A model generated the notes under the pieces. It did no database searches and was not told the origin of the DNA. It was given only the letters and a program-made list of their open reading frames with translations. From Brucella rhizosphaerae (lineage in GTDB: Bacteria; Pseudomonadota; Alphaproteobacteria; Rhizobiales; Rhizobiaceae), in assembly GCF_002252475.1 (NCBI RefSeq), contig NZ_NNRK01000020.1:93222-157221 (forward strand): a DNA stretch of 64,000 bases. Reading direction: 5' to 3'. The stretch's first letter is position 1. Each line of letters begins with the position of its first letter. The translations under genes were made by a program, and so were the position numbers. Below are positions 1 through 7,719 of the stretch, in pieces.

Positions 1-306
1 GGGTACGTAGGCATCGACGTAGATCAGGGCCCGGATTGGCGTCGGATTGATGTCTGCGACGCCGCTCATGACCATCCCGCCATAGGATTGCCCGACAAGA
101 ACTAGGTCATCGCAGGTTTGCGACTGCACGAGTTCGGCGACTTCACCTATGTGGCTTTCAAGGTTGGTCATGGGAGCAGGAACATTGCCCAGTCCCGAAA
201 GCGTTACCGGCACGACGTTGTGCCCGTGCCTTGTCAATATGTCTGCTAAGTTCCGGTAGACCCACCCGCCCTGCCATCCCCCGGGTATCAGAATAAAAGT
301 GGCCAT
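1..306 (-). CDS. Alpha/beta hydrolase, N-terminal part (cut by window edge)
   Basis: The minus frame from an ATG at 304-306 runs open to the window edge for 102 codons. The protein begins MATFILIPGGWQGGW, a glycine-rich oxyanion-hole segment after the first beta strand, and has GQSYGG at residues 72-77, a nucleophile elbow with Ser74. This fits the alpha/beta hydrolase fold, in the branch of small esterases related to salicylate/methyl esterases. The catalytic Asp and His would lie beyond the window, so activity and substrate cannot be judged. No signal peptide is seen, so it is probably cytoplasmic. Confidence 0.75.
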   Translation of the reverse strand, partial: MATFILIPGGWQGGWVYRNLADILTRHGHNVVPVTLSGLGNVPAPMTNLESHIGEVAELVQSQTCDDLVLVGQSYGGMVMSGVADINPTPIRALIYVDAYVP

Positions 307-603
307 AATATTTGTTCCATTCGTTGGTGTCGCAACGCGCTCTAGATGTAGCCTTATTTTTGTGCTTTGTTGCCGAAATGGTCGGCAGCTTTGCGCCAAA
401 TTCCTATCGCTCTCTTGTGCGTTCGACACTGTCGGCTTTTGGACCTCATTGCGACCCTTGTCGTTATGAATGACTTTCCTTGCAATGGACACTAGGATGG
501 CTGGAGTTGGCGCAGTTTTTTAGGTTGACTCGTCAAGAGAGACAGGAAATTGACAGCAAAACCAAAAACTTTATACGGCCCTCAAGCACAGACGAAACGC
601 GAA

Positions 604-1020
604 ATGATACGGAAGTTGGCGGTTATCCTCAGTGCCATTATCTTGGCGTATTCGATCCCCGCAAAGGCTGATCGACTAGTTTGTTCTCAATCAGAACATC
701 TGCGCTACATGAAAATGGTCGGTGAGGTTGGCGAGATGGGGATCGACCGTGACCCTGTGGGGGAAGATGTTGCGGCTTTCGAGAGGTTAACAGCCGCATA
801 TGAAACCCTCAACCCGAAAGGACCGAAGACCTCGCTTTTCGTGGCGTATGTTCCCACCGGTCAGATTTATAGTAAGGTATGTGCGCAAGAGCGCTGCACG
901 ATGGAAGAAATGGCAACGCCGGAGCAAGCCTGTTTGATCGATCATATGAACCAATGCAGCTATGTTGCACTTCGCTTCCGGGGCGAAGAGTTCTGCCTCC
1001 TCCGTTCGCCGCAAAATTAG
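604..1020 (+). CDS. Small secreted cysteine-containing protein, function unknown
   Basis: The 138-residue product starts MIRKLAVILSAIILAYSIPAKA, a good Sec signal peptide with cleavage after AKA, followed by a mature domain with several cysteines (near residues 27, 91, 96, 108, 116 and 130) that could form disulfides in the periplasm. An in-frame TTG at 550 has a better Shine-Dalgarno-like AGGA but would add 18 residues before the signal peptide, so I prefer the ATG at 604. I do not recognise the family. It stands alone, with about 300 bases on each side without a clear gene. Confidence 0.55.
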   Translation: MIRKLAVILSAIILAYSIPAKADRLVCSQSEHLRYMKMVGEVGEMGIDRDPVGEDVAAFERLTAAYETLNPKGPKTSLFVAYVPTGQIYSKVCAQERCTMEEMATPEQACLIDHMNQCSYVALRFRGEEFCLLRSPQN

Positions 1021-1312
1021 TTGTTTGATTCTGCCATCTGATGGATTTCTCACCGGCATGATCGCCGAACTCCGTGCGGTATGCGGCTAACTTGTCTCGG
1101 AAATCCTGAACTTTGCATCGGGACGCGCTAACTTTGAATTCTCACGGGAACCTTTGTCGCGATAGTCGGACGTGAAAGTCCGACTTGCACGGCAGATTTT
1201 TGCGGCACTACTTGCCGCTTCTACCCTCCCTGCCTGCAAGCCGACTGACCGTTTCCCACCTCAACCCGGCCGTTTTAGTTCGTAATAGCTAAACTGGCTG
1301 GTTGTCTTTCGA

Positions 1313-1750
1313 TCAGACACTCTCCTTTCCGATGACAGGAAACTTGCAGAGAATGGCATCGCATGAACGGATAAGTCCGGGCAGGTAGGACTGGTCTCCC
1401 TCCACGATGAAACGATGATATTGATTGATGTGATCAGCAGTAATTTCAATCACCGCTTCAACATGACCCAACTTCTGCATTCTCAGAACGACATTGATTT
1501 CCGGTTCCAAGCCCTTGAGTGTGGCTTCGCCTGCCAAAGAGGTCGCCAATACATCTAGTTGACCGCGGAATTTCCTGATGTCCGTAGTCATCAGGATTGG
1601 CCCTGCACATTCGACATGTGCGCCGTTAGCCTCCATGCGCGCGCGAACCATCAGCCAATTCCCATCCCAGAAGTCCAACACATCCGGGAACTGGCGTCCA
1701 TCTATCCAAAGCGAAAAGCCGCTAAAGTGCAAACTGGGTTCATCTGTCAT
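1313..1750 (-). CDS. WapI-like protein (tentative immunity-type), 145 aa
   Basis: A 145-residue cytoplasmic protein with an N-terminal pattern LWIDGRQFPDVLDFWDGNWL (residues 14-33). The spacing QFPD..D.WD.NWL resembles WapI-type immunity proteins of contact-dependent toxins; this is recalled family knowledge, not a search. Its ATG overlaps the stop of the upstream gene by four bases (ATGA), so the two are translationally coupled. No polymorphic-toxin gene is visible next to it; if the assignment holds it is an orphan immunity gene. Confidence 0.5.
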   Translation of the reverse strand: MTDEPSLHFSGFSLWIDGRQFPDVLDFWDGNWLMVRARMEANGAHVECAGPILMTTDIRKFRGQLDVLATSLAGEATLKGLEPEINVVLRMQKLGHVEAVIEITADHINQYHRFIVEGDQSYLPGLIRSCDAILCKFPVIGKESV

Positions 1751-1998
1751 AGCCGCGACAATGCCATGGCGTCCGTCCGTTTTCTACTCGCCAACGAAAA
1801 GACCACCGCTCCTCTTGCCATACTTTCCCTGTACCTGAAATTCTCAAGAAGGCTTTCTTCGATTATTGCTTCGAGAGCATAGGTAAGGGCCTGCGTTTTG
1901 GCCGCACCCTGATGAATGCCATCTCCGCGTTGGGGGTGTTTCAGAAACTCAACGGCTTTTCTTTTGTCAACAAGGGGAGGGGTCACTGTTGTGAGCAC
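1747..1998 (-). CDS. Hypothetical protein, 83 aa, coupled to the next gene
   Basis: An 83-residue frame directly upstream of, and overlapping by ATGA, the WapI-like gene, and 30 bases downstream of the gene ending at 2029. The position in a tight minus-strand run is the main support. The protein has no motif I recognise, no signal peptide and no membrane segment. It could be a degraded gene whose frame happens to survive. Confidence 0.35.
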   Translation of the reverse strand: MLTTVTPPLVDKRKAVEFLKHPQRGDGIHQGAAKTQALTYALEAIIEESLLENFRYRESMARGAVVFSLASRKRTDAMALSRL

Positions 1999-2028
1999 CC
2001 TTCCGGTCTGGTCTTCCTGATCGTGTCT

Positions 2029-2400
2029 CTATCGATTGGGCTGTCCCTGCTCCGTTTTGACGGCCTGTTCATGCATGGCCAGTCGCGCAGCCTCGATTGC
2101 CGCAGTAAAGGATTTGGCCCTAAAGCATCGGATTTTCAGTACTCCGGTAGCAAATTTGACGGTTATGGCGTCTGTAATCAGTCTGCGGTGAACTGAAATC
2201 CCGACGATGTCCTCCAAATGTATTTCAACACTCAATTCGTCAGGATGAGGATGCAATGCCCGGTTCATGTCGTTTAGGCGGAAACTCAGAGTGGCGGCTG
2301 TCAGTTCGCACTTGCCCCCTACCCACAATCCACCTTGCCTACGACGACGCTCATCAATCTGACCAGAGATTGTATCCGGCAAAAGATCGGTTTCCGACAA
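2029..2400 (-). CDS. Hypothetical protein with PH/GRAM-like core, 123 aa
   Basis: The 123-residue protein has the strand pattern of a small PH/GRAM-like domain in residues 25-95: a GGKCELTAATLSF segment, then HLEDIVGISV, then ITVKFATGVLKIRC, ending in a helix (SFTAAIEAARLAM). This order (basic strand, 'LEDI' turn, strand pair, C-terminal helix) is typical of bacterial PH-like proteins, but the assignment is by pattern only. It is the first gene of a probable three-gene minus-strand operon with the 83-aa and WapI-like genes. Confidence 0.5.
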   Translation of the reverse strand: MSETDLLPDTISGQIDERRRRQGGLWVGGKCELTAATLSFRLNDMNRALHPHPDELSVEIHLEDIVGISVHRRLITDAITVKFATGVLKIRCFRAKSFTAAIEAARLAMHEQAVKTEQGQPNR

Positions 2401-2824
2401 GCTTGCATTATCAAGGAAAGCGTTGACGAGACGGCTATCGATAACGTTTGGCGTGGCATCCTCCCGATAAAAGTCTGTTGCAACAGGTATCCAGATACTA
2501 GCGCATGGGAGAAGCTTTAGACAAATGCACCAGATTGCCTGACTTCAAAGCAGCCTTGAAAAACTGTGCCGACTGGCATTGTTGTATAGTCAAGATCGGC
2601 TGCCACTGCGCGGATCGGCACCACACTTGGTCGGCACGGCGGGGACGTAGGCTCCATCGGTGGAGCGACCATTCTCGATGTTGATCTCGGCCGTTCGTGG
2701 TCATCTTCAGCACTCTGGAACGCGGACCTTGCTCATGACCGGTGCCGTGAGGAGTATTAGTCACATAAACCGATGCAGATTTGTCGCTTGATTGGAAATT
2801 CTTGCAGAACGTTTGGAGGAAGCT
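2401..2824. other. Intergenic, no convincing gene
   Basis: Open frames here lack a supported start and read through simple Arg/His-rich shadow sequence. Part of the minus strand reads as a fragment of coding-like sequence broken by stops, so a decayed gene is possible, but I cannot name it. Confidence 0.3.
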
Positions 2825-3367
2825 ATGACGGCAATATTGGAAGGAAGAAACCTTCGGCTCCGGCAAGCGTCCGTTGAGGATGTGGAAGCTCGCCTTTCCC
2901 TGGGTAATCACGCAGAAATAATAGAGATGTTTGGAGTGAGTCGGGGCCTCCAACTTCCGTTGACAAGAGACGGTGCGACGCGATGGGTCCAGAGGCTCAT
3001 CGATCATCCGCATGCCTGGGTGATCGAGATTCACGGCAGACTGATCGGCGAAATCAGGCTGGATAATGTTGATTTACACGACCGGCGTGCGTCGATGGCG
3101 GTTGGAATTCTCGATCCGCAATTGCTGGGCAAAGGCTTGGGCAGCGAAGCTATTTTATTGCTTCTGCGACACGCCTTTGCTGACTTGCAGCTTCATCGAA
3201 TAGGAATCCGGGTGCTTGCTTACAATCAACGTGCAATCCCAGCTTATAAAAAATGCGGATTCGTCATTGAAGGCAGGGAACGAGAGGCGGCGTTTGTAAA
3301 TGGTACCTGGCACGACGACGTAATGATGGGGCTGCTTGAACACGAGTTTTTTACGCGGAACTCCTGA
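2825..3367 (+). CDS. GNAT-family N-acetyltransferase
   Basis: The ATG at 2825 follows TTGGAGGAAGCT, a strong Shine-Dalgarno at good spacing, so I choose it over an ATG 11 codons upstream. The 180-residue product has the GNAT layout: an N-terminal LRLRQASVEDVEA strand-helix, central strands WVIEIHGRLIGEIRL and AVGIL, the acetyl-CoA loop LLGKGLGSEA (Q/R-x-x-G-x-G/A type), and the C-terminal NQRAIPAYKKCGFVIEGR. This pattern is shared with RimJ/RimL-like and aminoglycoside or amino-acid acetyltransferases, so the substrate is open. Confidence 0.85.
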   Translation: MTAILEGRNLRLRQASVEDVEARLSLGNHAEIIEMFGVSRGLQLPLTRDGATRWVQRLIDHPHAWVIEIHGRLIGEIRLDNVDLHDRRASMAVGILDPQLLGKGLGSEAILLLLRHAFADLQLHRIGIRVLAYNQRAIPAYKKCGFVIEGREREAAFVNGTWHDDVMMGLLEHEFFTRNS

Positions 3368-3461
3368 TATTCGCGACAAGCCAGCTGTCTTTTTGGAAAC
3401 CAATTCAAACGTTGCTCTTCCGCGTCCCTGCGTAGATGATCGTAGGCCGCGCATCTTGGGG

Positions 3462-4184
3462 CTATTTGAAGCCGAACTGGTCGATAACTTCCGTCAAATC
3501 GACATGGCCTCGGCAAGCTCCATTGCCTGGCGATATCTCACCGTTCTCCAGCGATGTCGCATAAACGACGGCCGGATCGGCTTCGATGCGTCCTCTAAGG
3601 GCAGCAAGTTTTGGCCAGCGCGCCATGTCGGCCACTTGATGGAAGTCGAGCCAACGGGCGACCCCGATCAGAATGCCGTCAGCTAGTGTCGGATTATCGG
3701 CGATCAGAAATCGAGAGTCTGCAATCATCTCCTCAAGCCGGTCGTGGCGTTCGATGACGCCTTCGCTGCCCCATTCTTTCAAGGCCGATTGCATCGCCGG
3801 GTTGGGGGGCTGCATTTCCATCGCAGCCCAAAGGGGGCCAAACACTCCGGTGAATCCGGTGTTGATGAACGCCATCAACTGATGCATCCGGTCGGCTTCG
3901 TGCGACAGTGGATCGAAGCTAATGCGCCGCTCGGTGTCTCGGGCCTCCAGCCACGCAGCGATAGCCATGGTTTCGGTGAGTACGTCACCTTGATCTGCTA
4001 CCAACGCGGGTGTCTCAACGCGCGGATTGATCCGCTTGTAGGATGGATCACGCATCTCGCCGAGCATGTCGACGCGGCAGAGCTTATAGGGCCTGCCCAT
4101 CCATTCGAGAGCGGCGACGAGTCCCATAGAGCTTCCCGCCGGAAAGCCGTATAAGAGTATGGGTTCCATGTTCTTGTTCTCCAT
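3462..4184 (-). CDS. Glutathione S-transferase family protein
   Basis: A 240-residue protein with the N-terminal thioredoxin-like half (ILLYGFPAGSS, then RVETPALV with the cis-Pro, then LTETMAIAAWLE with the glutathione-binding Glu-Thr) and the helical C-terminal half (ADNPTLADGILIGVARWLDF, with the conserved Asp after the N-cap). Cytosolic conjugation or detoxification is likely; the electrophile is unknown. It is divergent from the HxlR regulator across 93 bases, the usual layout for a regulator with its target. Confidence 0.85.
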   Translation of the reverse strand: MENKNMEPILLYGFPAGSSMGLVAALEWMGRPYKLCRVDMLGEMRDPSYKRINPRVETPALVADQGDVLTETMAIAAWLEARDTERRISFDPLSHEADRMHQLMAFINTGFTGVFGPLWAAMEMQPPNPAMQSALKEWGSEGVIERHDRLEEMIADSRFLIADNPTLADGILIGVARWLDFHQVADMARWPKLAALRGRIEADPAVVYATSLENGEISPGNGACRGHVDLTEVIDQFGFK

Positions 4185-4277
4185 GATTTCTTCTGATCAC
4201 GCTGCGCAGCGAAGCCGAACCTTAGCAGGCGGTTTCGCCAAGTAAATTACGCACTTTTTTGTTACCATGAGCTGCTG
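4185..4277. promoter_or_regulatory. Divergent control region between GST and HxlR regulator
   Basis: Ninety-three bases hold both promoters. By analogy with other HxlR pairs this region should contain the regulator's operator, but I see no clean dyad and do not assign a site. Confidence 0.4.
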
Positions 4278-4649
4278 ATGAAAGACGTTATTTCCCGCTG
4301 CCCTATCGAAGAGGTCATGCTGATTCTCAGCGGTCGTTGGCCGACGTTGCTGATCTATTATCTGCAGGAAGGTACGAAGCGGTTCAGTGATCTTCGCCGG
4401 GACAATCCGACAATCTCTCACAAGATGTTGACGCTCGAACTGCGGAAGCTCGAGGATGCTGGTATTGTACGCCGTACCGAATTCGGGGGCTATCCACTTC
4501 GCGTCGAGTACGACCTGACAACTGCCGGAGAGCGACTGGTGCCGCTCATCGATGCGTTAGGCGATTGGTGGGAAGCTACCGATGGCAATATTGGAGAGCA
4601 GGGCGCGGATAACTTGGACATTCCAGATTCACAGCCCGACCTCGTTTGA
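4278..4649 (+). CDS. HxlR-family transcriptional regulator
   Basis: The 123-residue product carries the family signature: CPIEEVMLILSGRWPTLLIYYL, then GTKRFSDLRRDNPTISHKML as the winged helix entry, LRKLEDAGIVRR as the recognition region and YDLTTAGERL as the wing. Cys8 in the first helix is the position used for redox or electrophile sensing in several HxlR proteins, so it probably controls the divergent GST in response to reactive compounds. That role is inferred from position. Confidence 0.85.
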   Translation: MKDVISRCPIEEVMLILSGRWPTLLIYYLQEGTKRFSDLRRDNPTISHKMLTLELRKLEDAGIVRRTEFGGYPLRVEYDLTTAGERLVPLIDALGDWWEATDGNIGEQGADNLDIPDSQPDLV

Positions 4650-4840
4650 TCGCAAATTGAGCATCCGGCTGAGTGTTGCCACGTTCGTACGATTCTCCTT
4701 TTTCGATCGCAAAGCGGCCAGTCAGCTTTCCACCCCCGTTGCAGACATACGCAAATCAATCTTGCAATGACAGGTTGGGCCTTATTGCGGACCTTTTACA
4801 AGCCGGACGAAAATGACCTATGTCGCCCGAGGTACTCGCG

Positions 4841-5257
4841 CTAATCGTCTCTCCCGGGTTCGTTTGGATCGTTGGAAAACAGGGCGATCTTATTGCCCTG
4901 AGGGTCGCGTAGGTAACCGACATAAAATTTAGGACCGTATGAGTTACGGAAGCCCGGTTGGCCCTCGTCAACGCCCCCTGCGGCAAGCGCGGCGGCGTGA
5001 AGGTCACGAACCTGTTTTTGACTGCGAGCCTGGAATGCGATCATTGTACCGTTGCCAGCTGAAGCCAGGCGCCCGTTGAAGGGAGGCTTGACGTAGAAAT
5101 CCGGCAGAGCGGCTGACGGGCCCGGCTGTTCGGGTAGCACGTAGCTCAGGCCTTCGGTCCCCTCAGTCAGCTCGTAATCAAGCGCTGGCAGGAACGCAGA
5201 GTAAAACCTTCTCGCGCGAGCGATATCGTCAGCGCCAACGGTTACGTAGCCTATCAT
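4841..5257 (-). CDS. VOC (glyoxalase/bleomycin-resistance fold) protein
   Basis: The 138-residue protein starts MIGYVTVGADDIARARRFY, a typical vicinal-oxygen-chelate first module, and ends FYVGYLRDPQGNKIALF, the matching last strand. An ATG three codons upstream lies too close to the Shine-Dalgarno GAGGAG, so the ATG at 5257 is preferred. Metal ligands cannot be fixed by eye. Probably cytosolic, with unknown substrate. Confidence 0.8.
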   Translation of the reverse strand: MIGYVTVGADDIARARRFYSAFLPALDYELTEGTEGLSYVLPEQPGPSAALPDFYVKPPFNGRLASAGNGTMIAFQARSQKQVRDLHAAALAAGGVDEGQPGFRNSYGPKFYVGYLRDPQGNKIALFSNDPNEPGRDD

Positions 5258-5862
5258 GCTGCCCATTCTCCTCAGAAGATTTGGTTATTGTAACGAAATC
5301 CCTGCGCGACCGTAGCACCAACTTACAGGTCCGTTCAACGTCCGCTTCGTCGGCAATGCAGCCCTTCTATGGTGACCATCGCAACGACCGCTTCCAACAC
5401 TATTCAGACATGCAGATCGTCCGCAATAATTGGAGGCAGGCGAAAGGAATGATTGTTGTTATAGCGTTGCTTTGAAGCCATTCGACCATACGATCAGCAT
5501 AACATTGCTCAATATCGACGGAGTCTGCATGCGTAGGAATTGGAATCTGATAAGGAGCATGATGAATGCGGCAATTGATGTTTGCGAGTACGTCGACTTC
5601 TCCGGAAAATATTTGATATCAAATCATACGCGCGCGCCATGAAGCCGGGGAAGAATTGCATTACGTGCCGGAGACCGCCCGTTCTGTAGTTTCCATGGCT
5701 CATATCAGCGCTGAGTTGATTGTTGCAGATGCTTCCCACCCTGCAAATGAGAATATTGGTCATATGATCTCGTGGTATGATGAATTCCTGTCCAACGGTC
5801 TTAACGCAGCAGTCGCTGGCCATCGCGCTCCTCAAGGTCGATCATTGATTAAGCATCGGACA
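5258..5862. other. Intergenic, about 600 bp without a supported gene
   Basis: Short frames on both strands lack ribosome binding sites and recognisable sequence. It separates ordinary genes from the recombinase downstream and may be debris from past integration. Confidence 0.3.
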
Positions 5863-7089
5863 TCATAGCAGCCGTGACGCCCGTCCGCTGCGCCGTTTGG
5901 CATTGTTGTAATAGTCGGATGCTTGTTGCACGGAGCGATGACGTGATTGTTCCATGGCTTCAGGCAGCGGAATGCCACGATTGGCGGCTTCGGTGAGATA
6001 GCCGGAGCGAAGACCGTGGGCGGAGAACTCTGTGGCATCCAGCCCTGCCATTTGCGCGCGCTGTTTGACGATCCGGTTGACGGCGCTGGGTTCGAGCGCT
6101 CGCGCGGACACATTGCCCCAGCGATCGACTTTTCGAAACACACAGCCCTTGTCGATCCTGGCTGCTTCCAGCCAGATGGTAAGAGCTTCAACGGGCCGAC
6201 CGGTCAGATAGACGATTTCATCGTGATCGGCACCACTGGTTTTGGTGCGACCGAGATGAATGCCGAGTGAGGGTAGGGGAGAACCGTCCTCATCGGTGAC
6301 GGGCGTCTGTTTGACGAGCTGTTCTATACGCAAACCGGCGATTTCACTGCGCCTTCGCCCGCCTGACGCAAAGGCCACCATCAGGATGGCCCGGTCACGC
6401 AAGGCGGTGAGATCCTCGCCGGAACAGGTTGCCAGCAGCTTGCCCAGAATATCGCCGGTAATCGCATTGGCACTCTTGCGGCTGCGTGGCCGGTTCACGG
6501 CACGCACCGCAAGCCGGATGGCCGATTTGACGGACGGCGATGAAAACGCACCCTCCAGGCCGCGCCAACGGGTGAGTGTCGACCAGTTGGCCAGACGACG
6601 GCGGACGGTGGCAGGCGCATGCGGTCCAGATACCCGCAGAAAGCCACCTCGGCGCAGGTCTGTTTCCACGTTGGCCGGCATGCCATGATCGGGTTCGATC
6701 TCGCGTTGCTGCGGACGCCAAAGATGATGCGCGATGAATTTGAGCAACAGGGCTTCGGGTGCGGGGAAGGGGACGGGGCTGCCGGTTGCAGCGAGTGACC
6801 AGGCTTCAAGATAGGCCAGGTCTGAAGTCAGTGCGCGCAGGGTGTTTTCGCCCATGCCCTCATTGACGAGATGCCGGAGCGTTGCGACATCTTCATCGCT
6901 CAGAATACCTGCCAGCATATCGCGCCGGTGCATCGGCAACACGGCGGCAATCGTGTCGAGTGTTTCGGCGCGGCGTTCGACAGCTGAGTTGGATGTTGCG
7001 CTCAAAAACCTGTCCTCTAAAGGGTCGAAAGCGCTTGGTTCGTGCGCTGCTTTTGCTCCGATTCTCACTGATTTGCGGCCTGAAATCAA
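5863..7089 (-). CDS. Tyrosine recombinase / site-specific integrase
   Basis: A 408-residue protein with an N-terminal SAM-like DNA-binding half (residues 60-190, ENTLRALTSDLAYLEAW) and a C-terminal catalytic half. The catalytic residues are visible in order: Arg in ASGGRRRSEIAGLR, His-x-x-Arg in SAHGLRSGYLT, His in QSRHRSVQQ, and the Tyr nucleophile in ASDYYNNAKR near the C-terminus. All active-site positions are intact. It has no excisionase neighbour and no flanking tRNA, so its element cannot be bounded. A palindrome lies just upstream of its start. Confidence 0.9.
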   Translation of the reverse strand: MISGRKSVRIGAKAAHEPSAFDPLEDRFLSATSNSAVERRAETLDTIAAVLPMHRRDMLAGILSDEDVATLRHLVNEGMGENTLRALTSDLAYLEAWSLAATGSPVPFPAPEALLLKFIAHHLWRPQQREIEPDHGMPANVETDLRRGGFLRVSGPHAPATVRRRLANWSTLTRWRGLEGAFSSPSVKSAIRLAVRAVNRPRSRKSANAITGDILGKLLATCSGEDLTALRDRAILMVAFASGGRRRSEIAGLRIEQLVKQTPVTDEDGSPLPSLGIHLGRTKTSGADHDEIVYLTGRPVEALTIWLEAARIDKGCVFRKVDRWGNVSARALEPSAVNRIVKQRAQMAGLDATEFSAHGLRSGYLTEAANRGIPLPEAMEQSRHRSVQQASDYYNNAKRRSGRASRLL

Positions 7090-7094
7090 TCACC

Positions 7095-7117
7095 TCCGAT
7101 AAGAGGTACTTATCGGA
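7095..7117. promoter_or_regulatory. Perfect 9-bp inverted repeat upstream of the recombinase
   Basis: Arms TCCGATAAG and CTTATCGGA are separated by five bases and begin six bases upstream of the recombinase start codon. The position suggests an autoregulatory operator or a recombinase core-type site. Partial copies of the half site (TATCGGAGAATTTATCC) lie about 75 bases further upstream. Confidence 0.5.
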
Positions 7118-7356
7118 TGTTAGAGGGACAGAAAGATAGCGTCTATGTAACGAAAGTAGGGCATTTATTCGGTTTCATATCGGAGAATTTATCCAATATA
7201 TTGACTATGTTAGTCTATGGAGTGCGGGTAATGTTCAGGGGTTAAGCGGGGTAAGCGGGGCATATCCGTTGGCGGTGCCATTTTGTTGTGCAGTTGCACG
7301 GTGAGTTGCAATCTACCATAATTCCTTTTGCCCAAGAAGGTCGTATAGATTGCACG

Positions 7357-7713
7357 ATGAAGAAGACGCCGATTACCGAGCTCGATATTGATAGTCTTGA
7401 TGAAGCCACGCTGATGGAATTGAACCGGCACATCGTTGAACGATTGCAGTTTCTCCATCAACAAAAGACAGCCGCTGTGCTGCAGGAGATCAAGATCGGC
7501 AGTGGCGTGATGTTTGAAGGGCCAGATGGTACGATGGTTCGAGGCTTTGTTATTCGTCGCAATCGCAAGACGGTGACGGTGCACACGGATGACGACAAAC
7601 AGTGGAATGTTTCACCATCATTACTGAGCGTGACAGGTGGTCATATTATGGATGAAGCACCAGCAAGAGCAGGTCGGGTGGTGCCTTTCTCAAAGCCTGG
7701 CCGTCGTAAGTAA
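7357..7713 (+). CDS. Small convergent passenger-type protein next to IS66 transposase
   Basis: The ATG at 7357 gives a 118-residue protein, MKKTPITELDIDSLDEATL, then a helical ELNRHIVERLQFLHQQ segment and a strand-rich half (KIGSGVMFEGPDGTMVRGFV, then TVTVHTDDDKQWNVSP) that looks like a small beta-barrel of KOW/Tudor type. It ends six bases from the transposase stop in convergent orientation. I do not recognise it. The position suggests it is carried by the element. Confidence 0.6.
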   Translation: MKKTPITELDIDSLDEATLMELNRHIVERLQFLHQQKTAAVLQEIKIGSGVMFEGPDGTMVRGFVIRRNRKTVTVHTDDDKQWNVSPSLLSVTGGHIMDEAPARAGRVVPFSKPGRRK

Positions 7714-7719
7714 GTGGGA

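Noticed and set aside
2498..3034. 178-aa minus frame upstream of the acetyltransferase
   Set aside because: Arg/His/Ser-rich with no motif, overlaps the well-supported GNAT gene and lacks a ribosome site.
5656..5868. 70-aa plus frame before the recombinase
   Set aside because: Starts with TTG without Shine-Dalgarno and has no recognisable sequence.
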